Assembly: GCA_001661515.1 (NCBI GenBank)
Contig: LUVW01000012.1
Location: forward strand, 418,884-447,610
Length of the DNA stretch: 28,727 nt
Direction: 5' to 3'
Source of the DNA: Capniomyces stellatus
Lineage: Eukaryota; Kickxellomycota; Harpellomycetes; Harpellales; Legeriomycetaceae
Shown here: in pieces, positions 21,131 to 28,727 of the stretch
How the letters are laid out: each line of letters opens with the position of its first letter
Position numbering within the stretch: position 1 is the first letter of the stretch
Position numbers and translations under genes: made by a program
Notes under the pieces: generated by a model
What the model was told of the DNA's origin: nothing
Database searches by the model: none
Seen by the model: the letters and a program-made list of their open reading frames with translations, nothing else

Positions 21131-24100
21131 ATGTCGATGCGAGGTCTGAAAACCTTTATAGCTGATTTGAGAAAATGTAGGTCTTTTATTGCATTTATTA
21201 TTACATTAAGGAACCAAACAAAATCAATACAAACAATAAGGGAATGGGTACGGAGAAATGCACCGTTAGGAATGCTGTAAAAAAAAAAGCCAGAAGAATT
21301 AGCAAAAATAAATCTACTAGAAAAAAGTGCATTAGTTAATACTAGAGAACTGTTTTTATCATTATTAGCGTGCTTATGCCATTTTGTTCTGTTTTGTTTT
21401 TTAAATTGAGACATTGACGTTTTGTTTTATTTGTATTTTCTTTGATTCAAGGCAAGAGCGATGAAGAGGAGACGAGGCGAATAAACAAGGAATTGGCGAA
21501 CATTCGGACCAATTTCAAGGGTAAATGAGAAAAGTGTATATAAATTGGAAAAGTGTTGGATTAAATGAAATCCAATTGACAGAGCAGTGAAATAAAAAGT
21601 CCATTTTAAAACGGTATTGGTGTTTAATAGGCAAATCGTTGAATGGGTACAACAGAAAAAAATACATTTCCAAGCTACTGTTTATGAGCCTGGCAGGCTA
21701 CGAAATTGACTTTGGGGAGCGAGAAACAGCAGAATTGATTAGAAGCAAAAAATATTCAGAAAAGAAAATTGTAAGCTTTATTTATGCTAATGTAATAAAT
21801 GACAAGCTTTTAAGTGATCTATACAACCAACAACTGGTGTAGGGAAAAAAAGGAGTGCTATTGTAGCTCGAACAAGTAAATGGTTTTTGTAGAATGAGTA
21901 ACATAAACACCAACAGTATAACTAAACACATGCTTACACTTATTTATTTTAAAATTATAAAACGGATAAAAGGGCTATTTGGCTCTTTCTATGATAATTC
22001 TGGAAGAAGGGAAATTCTACCTAGACATCATAAACACGGTATTGTTGGATCTGAGCAGTGAGAACGAGTTGGATGTTTGTTTGGCGTTAGGCTATGTCTC
22101 TCAAATAAAAAACGTAGCCTTTCTTTTTAAGGCTGCACAAAAAATACTTGGCATCATACCCCATCAGTAAGTGCCGAATACATAATGTAGCTGATAAGCA
22201 AAAGTACACTATTTATAAAGCCAGTGAAACTAAAATAAAAATGGATGTGCTGTTAAACAAAACTCTGAAAAACGTAACACAGTCGGTCAAACTACAATGT
22301 CATGAAGAAGGCTGTACTGTGCCTGAGCAAAATTATCCGGGAATATCCGAGCCTGATAAAGTCGCAAGAGTACTGCGAGAGATTGATCGGATATCTTGAC
22401 CAGTCTAATTTTGTAAGGAATTTGATAGTTATAAATGCAGATGGTTAGTTTATATACACGAATCCCACTGTTGCACAAAATGTTGAGCAAAAGTTTGCGC
22501 CAGTCTCAACAAGAAAAATATTTAAAAGTCAGAATGCATATAAATATAAATATGATTGTGATTGCGATTTGATTACGACTGTGATTATGATTATGATTAT
22601 GATTATGATTATGATTATGTTTATGATTATGTTTATAATTATGCTTATGATTATGAATATGATTGCGACTTGATTATGACTGTGATTGTGATTATGACTT
22701 TGGTTAGGGAGTTGCAACCTCAGTTGCCTCGCTGGTGCTTGTACTTGTTCAAAACAATCCGGATTGGTGTGAGAACGCTGTGAAATTGGCAGTTGATAGG
22801 CTGGAAAGGGTAAAAATATGCAGCGTTGGATTTGGTTTATATTACGATTAAGCTTTACACGTTTGCCAAATATCTACGAAGAACACAGTTTGGCTTGATT
22901 GCTTGGTACTAAATGCTGTAAATGGTATTTGTAATTTCGTTTTAAATAGATTGTTATTTTAGGGGAATTCACAGACCAGAGTGTGTATTATGGAATCCCA
23001 GTGCCTTGGTTGCAAATAAAGCTTCTAAAGATTTTACAATATCTCGAAATACCAGGTAAGAATAAGCGGAAAGTAATACAACAAAGAGGCGCATATAACA
23101 TTGTTAGCCAGCAGTAATAATTGAGTGTAAAGTGCAAAGTGAGACTGGTTGGAAGTTTGGCGTAATGTTTAACAGTATGTTTAACACAATTCTTAACTGA
23201 ATACTTAACTGGGTCTATTGGTTAGATACTGAGGTTATCCAGTCAAAGTTAAAAGTAGTGTTGAAGGGGATATTTCTAGAGTTTAAAAGAAAGGCAACCG
23301 ATTCCCAGTACCAAAATGTCAGAAACGCATTGATTATTGAGGCGATAAATTTGGCTATTCATAATGAAGTCGATGAGTTGATGATTGAGGCAGGGTCTGA
23401 GCTGCTTGGAGAGTTTATTCAGCTTAAAGACTTTAATGTAAAGTACTTGGGACTGGATACAATGGCACATTTAGCAGTGAAGCACTCGCACTTGGAGGTG
23501 TTTAGTACGCATACGCATTTTGTGTATAACTGCCTGAGAGACAAAGACGAGTCGGTTCAGAAAAGATCGCTGGATTTGCTGTTTTCGATGTGCGATTTGG
23601 AGTCGGCAAAGGAGATAATTGGGGAGCTGATGAAGCGGCTGAACACGAGCAAGAAGGTGTTTAAGGCTGAGCTGGCGACCAAAATAGCTGTTCTGGCAGA
23701 AAAGTTTGCCACCGAATATACATGGTATGTCGATGTGATGTTCAGGCTGATCAACGAGGCGAGTTTGTCGATTGACGATGATGTTGGATATCGAGTGGTG
23801 CAGATTATTTTGGGAAACGAAGACCTGCAAGCCTATGCTGCGCGGCTGTCGGTAATAGGGCTGTTGTCCGAGCAAACTCAGCAGATTCCCATTGCAGCAA
23901 AAATATATATCTATTTGCTTGGCGAGTTTGGTCATCTGGTATCAGGAGAACCAGACTGTTTGCCTGAGATCCAGGTCAACGCCGTTAAAGACACCATGAA
24001 GCACATGGACGACTCGGTGAGATCAGTTGCAGCCACTTATATTGCCAAAGCAGCTGCCATGTTTCCAGACCTGTACCAGGAATGCATTTCAGCGCTCTTG

Positions 24101-25441
24101 CTGTGTGGCCAGTCCACCGGAATGGAGGTGCAGCAAAGAGTAGGTGAGTACATCTCCCTGGTAAGCCTCAAGGATCCCGAGCTGATCAAAAACGTTTTTC
24201 AGCAGATTCCACCAGCCCCTGAGACTCAGTCTGCATTGATGTCTAGACTGATGCGCAGCAAGTCCAAAGTTGGCGATCGGCGGACTTGGATAGTTGGAAG
24301 CAAAGTGTTTAATGCAAACAGGAGAGCAACTTTGGTACCAACCAACGAGCCACTCGTCACCGTCAAGTCTGCCAAAAACCCGAGCCAGGGCTCACCTATT
24401 CAAAGCAACATCAAAGTCGATGGATTCCACAAGAATTACGATCATTTGCTGTGGAACAAAAGCGGTGACTTTTTCTCATCTGACTTTGTGAAAATCACCA
24501 TCAGCTACCAAATCGACTCTCCAAACATCAACCTTACTGTGCACGTGACCAACATCACCGACGAGATACTGACGGATTTTCGAATAGCCGTAAAATATCC
24601 TAGTGCGTCTGCAGCCAAATCTAAAGCTCTCGAAGATCAAGCCCCCGCCGAGGATTTGGAGCTGGTTGAAGAGTTTGCTGACGCTGATTTTTCTGGAGGA
24701 AACTTGGTCTTGCTGCCAAACATCCAGCTGGACCGCACATTTATCTTTTGCTGTAACGGGTTTTTTGAAAGAACGCCAAGTTTTGACATCAGTTACCAGT
24801 CCAATTCGCTAGATAGCATAACCACCATACTTATCCCAGTTCCGGTCTCGTTTTCCAGTTTTATTGAACCTGTTGTGATATCAAAGGATGATTTCTTTGT
24901 CCGCTGGAAACAGCTGAAGGGTGAGCAGTATGAGGCATCTTCAATTTTCAAACCCAATTTTGGACTGGCCCTAGGCCTAACCCCCAAAAACTCCGCCAGC
25001 CATCTTGACCTCACCAACAATAGCTTGCTTAACGGAGATGCTGCTGGTATTATTGATACCAGTGGAAACCCCGCTACCCAGGGCGGCTTGGACGAGCTCC
25101 AATTGGAAAACGTCTTTGCTGACCAACTCGAAGGGCAGGTTTCCCAGTTGAACATTTCCAAGGACTCCAGCGAAAGCAGTAACGATTCGCTTGAACTATT
25201 TTCTATATTTGCAAGAAACGTTTTTGCTGGCTTTGGTTTTGGCTTAATCGACAACGCTGATCCTGACCCCCTAAACCTGGTTGGTGTTGGGATCGCCTCT
25301 ACAAATTTGAATGGCAGGTTTGGGTCTCTATTCAGATTTGAACTTGATCAAGATTCGAACATGTGTCAACTTAGTGTACGTTCCACTTACTCTGGAGTCT
25401 CAAGAACTCTGCTAAACAACCTTAAAAAAGTTCTTGGTTAG
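21131..25441 (+). CDS. APL3: AP-2 complex subunit alpha (alpha-adaptin), eight exons
   Basis: Exons: 21131-21176, 21452-21520, 21631-21770, 21973-22166, 22283-22412, 22708-22834, 22963-23055, 23226-25441. All joins are in phase and give 1004 residues. This is the large alpha subunit of the AP-2 clathrin adaptor, which binds PtdIns(4,5)P2 and cargo at the plasma membrane and recruits endocytic factors. The start MSMRGLKTFIADLRKCKS and RRINKELANIR are diagnostic of alpha-adaptin. The basic patch R47-K48-K49-Y50 aligns with the lipid-binding site. The helical trunk runs to about 610, followed by a short hinge, then the appendage from about 665 with the platform motif DFFVRWKQL (Trp827) and a closing FVGAG-like LVGVGIAST. 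An insert of about 80 residues lies in the platform (about 846-928). Exon 6 uses a weak donor, GTTTAT, chosen because only it restores the frame; that junction is the least certain. A second in-frame ATG at 21137 is an alternative start. Confidence 0.95.
22552..22701. repeat. GATTAT hexanucleotide repeat in APL3 intron 5
   Basis: Six perfect GATTAT copies (22583-22618) inside about 150 bp of degenerate GATTAT/GATTGC-type units. It fills much of intron 5 (22413-22707) and ends just before the TAG acceptor, which explains why this is the longest APL3 intron. The Tyr-Asp frame read from it is not a gene. Confidence 0.85.
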
Positions 25442-25833
25442 TTGGCTATGACCATCGCTATTGCTTATTATCATACCTCGACATTCCTTTTATCCATTCC
25501 TTTTCACAATCATATCCTTAACTTGCCAAACATATATATGTATTATTGGCTTATCATAATTTAGATTCTATCTATGCTTTATTGGAAATTAATATTCTAA
25601 CAAGTAAACTTGAGCTGGGGGTTGTTACAAAAAAAATAAAGTAAATATAATATATAAAATAATTTGGAATAAATAATAAAATATAATAACTAGGAATTAT
25701 ATAACGTGGAGTGTGGTTACTATTGAATTGGAATTTTCTTTGTCTTCCATTCTCTTTATCTGTTTGTTTTCATCATTTTCTCGTTTTTGTATCCTTGTCA
25801 TTGTTGAAGTTGTGGAGGCAAACAAACTTTTAG
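25442..25833. other. Convergent 3' spacer after APL3
   Basis: An AT-rich spacer between the stops of APL3 (plus) and the orphan gene (minus). It contains AATAAA at 25635-25640, about 195 bp after the APL3 stop, the best candidate for its polyadenylation signal. Nothing else seen. Confidence 0.5.
25635..25640 (+). terminator. Candidate polyadenylation signal of APL3
   Basis: AATAAA within an A-rich run about 195 bp after the APL3 stop codon. Plausible by position only. Confidence 0.35.
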
Positions 25834-26451
25834 TTAGTTGATATAAACTTTGAAAGCATTCGATATCTTGCTGGTCATTCTTGAATATAGCCCTTCTGAC
25901 TTATAATTTAGCTTCCCTGAACCTAACAATGTTTCCAGACAATCTTTGCGGTTAATATGCTTAAACTGCACAAGTTTAAAGTCAGATTCGGGATCTTCTC
26001 CACTATTTTTACATGAGTCCAGCAGTTGTATTGACAAAAGGTTGTGGCAACCTATACTGTTATTTTCCCAGTCTAAATGATATACCCTTTCTAGTACATC
26101 ATTGCTTGCACCTTTTAGTCCTGATTTATAACATCTCCGAGTAACCCGAAACCTTCTAAAACAACTATCCTTTGTCGATTCAGGGTACACATCCTTATTT
26201 TTGTTTGAACTGGTCTGATGGACCAGTAGCTTTAAATGATACTTGTTGCTTTCCAAAACAAGTTCGCCTGGATCTTCAATTTCTATAAACGTTTCATGTT
26301 TCTTTCTTTTAAGTTTGCTGCTTTTTAGCCTCGGATTTGGGTATTTTGGCGATTCATTTTTCCTGGAAAGCAAAGGCTTTTTGTTAAGAATTATAAAAGT
26401 ACTTTGAGATTTGAGTGTACTTGCTGTATCGGCGGTATTAACGTGAAGCAT
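25834..26451 (-). CDS. Hypothetical protein, 205 residues, unrecognised
   Basis: A single uninterrupted ATG-started frame, far longer than expected by chance in this AT-rich DNA and with mixed, protein-like composition. It is basic in its first half, with a cluster RLKSSKLKRKKHE that could act as a nuclear signal, and again at CFRRFRVTRRCYKSG. Between them ESNKYHLKLLVHQ looks like a beta strand. The second half has YHLDWENNS and QFKHINRKDCLETLL. No signal peptide or membrane span. I recognise no family; the spacing of a basic N-terminus, a short strand and a second Arg-rich patch recalls Iwr1-type proteins only faintly, and I would not name it on that. It is convergent with APL3. An upstream exon is possible (see the small frame near 26740). 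Confidence 0.6.
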   Translation of the reverse strand: MLHVNTADTASTLKSQSTFIILNKKPLLSRKNESPKYPNPRLKSSKLKRKKHETFIEIEDPGELVLESNKYHLKLLVHQTSSNKNKDVYPESTKDSCFRRFRVTRRCYKSGLKGASNDVLERVYHLDWENNSIGCHNLLSIQLLDSCKNSGEDPESDFKLVQFKHINRKDCLETLLGSGKLNYKSEGLYSRMTSKISNAFKVYIN

Positions 26452-27695
26452 ATTATATACATTGTATGCTCAACGTATATATTGCCAACTTGGCCCTCTG
26501 ATAGATTGTATTTTAGCTAATTATTCTGCTTGAAAGAGTTGTTCTAAATTATTTTTAATAAGCAAAAACAGTAAATACAATAAGATTTGAGAAATGCAAA
26601 GTAAACTGTATTGGCGTTTATATTTATATTGATGTATACAATCGCTTCAAGACTGGTACCATAATTCTTAAAAAACATATCAGCAAAGATCACCAGCATA
26701 CTTGGCCAACAAGAGTTTGAGCAAAGTCTCAATGTCATCGATATATGAGTTAGCCATACTGATGTAATATTATAGTTTAAATTGTGTCAATAAAACAAAA
26801 GATATTCAATACACTTTTTGAATATGTAAGTAGTCGGCATAAAGTATATTATAGTTGGGTTTGTTGTGCTTATTTCTTGGTCCACATCTAGCCAGCAACT
26901 ACACGAGAACTGAAACATATATTAAAATGAGACACAGACAAAGTATTCCAATCTAAAGTGAAAGTAACTAAATTAAACTAAAAACAAATTTCTAACACTA
27001 AAACTCAGTAAAGCCGCTTCAGCAAATTAAAAAAAATAAGGGTCGTATATCAAAGCAAAACATTGAACAAAGCCATGAGTAACATTTAAAATTAAACCAC
27101 AAAATAATGAGCGATACCTTGGCTCCATATATGTAAATATAAAAAAACAAGTACAGTAGAAATACAGCAATAGCCAGCCACCAATAGAGCACACAGAAAT
27201 CAATCATCAGAAACTAAATGGCTTTCCCAGAACAAGGAAAGTTCCAAACAAGTTAAAAGCATTTATAGCTCAACAAAATAAAGTGTAAATATAGAAATTT
27301 TGGTTGACTTTAATGGAAAATAGCTCCGCAAATTCAAATTCAAAAAAAAAGAAATGGATAAATGAAAAAAAGATTGGTTAAGACTATGATTGAATGAGTG
27401 GAGAGGGCAGGGAGTGAACAAGATGTATCGAAAAATTAACTGGATTAAGCTTGAATAAAGATGTCTTGGTCAAGGATATACAACTGGAGCTATACACGAC
27501 AAAGAGCTAAAAATAACCAACTTAAACCAAATACCACAAGATTAAAGTGATTACAAAGATGTGGAAAAGAGGGAAATGAGATTAAGAAAATAAGACGCAA
27601 ACTGAAATCCAAAAGACCGCAATCCTAAAAAAAAACAAAAACAAAACAACCTTCAAATAAATTTAGCTGTATTTATTTTTTTATTTTATTTTTTT

Positions 27696-28004
27696 ATGTG
27701 GTTTATTGGTAACAAAATCAACACAACAAAACATACAATATTAAACAATACCATAAAATACTATAAAACACTGTACTATTTTGATATGTTAAATGACTCT
27801 ATTAGCCAACACCCCTTCGATCAATTAAATCGCCCGTACCCGATGGGCATTGGTTCAGGGTTTAGCTGTAAAAATGTATTTTTTAATAGCACAAGAAATG
27901 GAATTGATACTATCCATATGAATTACTCAAAAGTGATTGATGACCAGGAGTTATGCCATACCCAAACCAACTGCTATCAAAAAAATTACAACACCAGTCC
28001 ATAA
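27696..28004 (+). CDS. Weak candidate ORF, 102 codons
   Basis: ATG-started frame whose first 30 residues are Asn/Thr/Lys/Tyr low complexity typical of translated AT-rich DNA. From the second Met (27786) the 72-residue remainder has a more balanced composition (HPFDQLNRPYPMGIGSGF, then several Cys). I recognise no family. It may be chance, an exon, or a decayed gene fragment. Confidence 0.18.
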   Translation: MWFIGNKINTTKHTILNNTIKYYKTLYYFDMLNDSISQHPFDQLNRPYPMGIGSGFSCKNVFFNSTRNGIDTIHMNYSKVIDDQELCHTQTNCYQKNYNTSP

Positions 28005-28213
28005 AAATGTTGAAAATTCAAATACACTGTGATAAAGCAGATTTCTAATCACAATTCCTGGTCGTTCTTTACTCACTAACAACTAAAATGGTCAAAATCG
28101 CCGTGTTCTTGGTTTGAAAAACAATCCTTGAAACTATACAATTAAGGTCGCGCCCACAACGCATAAACTACAGCATGGAACGTGATAGTAATGGTAGTTA
28201 AATCAAGCCGAAT

Positions 28214-28286
28214 GGATAATTAGAGTGGATAATTAGAGTGGATAATTAGAGTGGATAATTAGAGTGGATAATTAGAGTGGATAATT
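28214..28286. repeat. 13-bp tandem repeat, five and a half copies
   Basis: Five perfect copies of GGATAATTAGAGT followed by a partial one. It lies about 180 bp beyond the transporter stop codon, in its 3' flank. There are no spacers between units, so it is a minisatellite and not a CRISPR array. Confidence 0.9.
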
Positions 28287-28330
28287 TAAATAAAATATAT
28301 AAAATATAGACAACGGTTGGAACTAAAAAA

Positions 28331-28391
28331 AACTGGATCAAACCAGGTCAAACCAGATCAAATCAGACTAGATCAAATCAAATCAAACCAA
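28331..28391. repeat. Degenerate GATCAAA(C/T)CA repeat
   Basis: Five or six imperfect units around 10 bp (GGATCAAACCA, GGTCAAACCA, GATCAAATCA and variants), next to the 13-bp minisatellite and only about 80 bp from the transporter stop codon. Confidence 0.7.
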
Positions 28392-28467
28392 AAGTGACGG
28401 CTGTGTAGGCTAAACAGCTCTACATGGCCATGTCTCATGCTGTGGCTCTTTCCTGGGCACCAGCAAT

Positions 28468-28727
28468 CTATTCTTGTGGCTGTGTTGTGCGTTTCGATAC
28501 CCACTGGTTGTATGCAAGTATTCTAAGCTGTTCCTGCATTGCCTCGCCAGTGTCAGCAATCATTTTCCCAAGCAGCGAGTCCTTGTTCTGGATCAGCTCC
28601 CAAGGCTCGCCAAACTCAATCACGTTTCCTCGGTCCAAAACCAGGACCTTATCATACCCACCGCCAATCACCGTGTGTAGGCGATGTGCAATCGTGATGA
28701 CTGTTGAGTTTTTGAAGTTTGAGTGGA
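28468..28727 (-). CDS. ABC transporter of the ABCC/MRP family, C-terminal end (partial)
   Basis: The last 85 residues of a larger protein that continues beyond the window; its start and upstream domains are not visible. It shows the end of a nucleotide-binding domain: [15 protein letters not shown] with the H-loop His that contacts the gamma phosphate, then [17 protein letters not shown], the D-R/K-G-x-(I/V)-x-E-F/Y-G strand pair usual in ABCC (MRP, Ycf1-like) second domains. A short tail [12 protein letters not shown] ends at a TAG. ABCC proteins are ATP-driven exporters of conjugates, drugs or metals, often in the vacuolar or plasma membrane. Family assignment rests on this short segment; ABCB is less likely because of the HTV(I) and EFGEPWELI context. 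Confidence 0.92.
   Translation of the reverse strand, partial: HSNFKNSTVITIAHRLHTVIGGGYDKVLVLDRGNVIEFGEPWELIQNKDSLLGKMIADTGEAMQEQLRILAYNQWVSKRTTQPQE

Larger units (their letters stand above)
26452..28467. other. AT-rich spacer upstream of the ABC transporter end
   Basis: No supported gene over 2 kb. A-rich on the plus strand around 26940-27660. Two small frames deserve mention only as weak candidates: a 25-codon minus-strand frame ending near 26690, and a 102-codon plus-strand frame at 27696-28004. The end of the region carries tandem repeats (28214-28391). It must contain the promoter of the orphan gene and the 3' flank of the transporter. Confidence 0.5.

Noticed and set aside
21109..21414. 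101-codon minus-strand frame at the APL3 5' end
   Set aside because: It overlaps APL3 exon 1 and intron 1 on the other strand; exon 1 is firmly supported by alpha-adaptin sequence and phase.
21771..21842. Continuation of APL3 exon 3 into a further 23 codons
   Set aside because: This is read-through of intron 3 past a GTAAGC donor; splicing to 21973 restores the family sequence GYLALSMIIL without a gap.
22148..22399. 83-codon plus-strand frame within APL3
   Set aside because: It crosses intron 4 and reads exon 5 in the wrong frame; the other frame gives the alpha-adaptin sequence AVLCLSKIIREYP.
22562..22783. Tyr-Asp repeat frame
   Set aside because: Translation of the intronic GATTAT repeat.
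21131..25441. Coatomer gamma or AP-1 gamma instead of AP-2 alpha
   Set aside because: I considered these from the HEAT-like trunk, but the MRGL start, INKELANIR, the basic lipid-binding patch and the DFFVRWKQL platform are specific to alpha-adaptin.
28214..28286. CRISPR-like array
   Set aside because: Units are 13 bp, contiguous, with no spacers, in a eukaryotic genome.

Overview
The window is nuclear DNA of a fungus. It is AT-rich, its genes contain spliceosomal introns (mostly GTAAGN donors and TAG acceptors), and it carries a Snt2-type chromatin factor, the AP-2 alpha adaptin, a ubiquitin-specific protease and an MRP-type ABC transporter. Many proteins have long Asn/Ser/charged low-complexity inserts. 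The base composition and style would suit an early-diverging lineage such as the insect-gut fungi (Harpellales), but that placement is inference; no marker gene here fixes it.

Layout. 1-1477: gene-poor. 1478-1870 (+): small YccF-family membrane protein. 2111-7177 (-): ubiquitin-specific protease, two exons, possibly with a further 5' extension to 7402. 7403-8508: spacer with one candidate 54-codon ORF. 8509-15931 (-): a five-exon Snt2-like protein of about 2075 residues (BAH, PHD, ELM2/SANT, GATA-like finger, PHD, extended PHD); its first intron holds a poly-C tract with an assembly gap. 15932-17525: spacer. 17526-18443 (-): secreted Thr-rich mucin-like protein. 18444-21130: the longest gene-free stretch. 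21131-25441 (+): AP-2 alpha (APL3), eight exons, about 1004 residues. 25834-26451 (-): an unrecognised 205-residue protein. 26452-28467: spacer with tandem repeats. 28468-28727 (-): C-terminal end of an ABCC transporter that runs off the window.

The main result is the gene models. Three large genes each read as several broken open frames, and I joined them by matching splice sites, reading phase and family alignment. All joins keep frame: protease 4866 nt, Snt2 6228 nt and APL3 3015 nt, each divisible by three. Introns cluster at the 5' ends of these genes.

The genes do not form a pathway; they look like an ordinary chromosomal neighbourhood of housekeeping genes (endocytosis, deubiquitination, chromatin) with a lineage-specific secreted protein. 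I did not find convincing evidence of a new multi-gene system. The most unusual items are the YccF protein in a eukaryote, the deubiquitinase whose catalytic domain is stretched over about 1000 residues, the charged insert splitting the Snt2 BAH domain, and the repeat-built secreted protein with a compact basic core.
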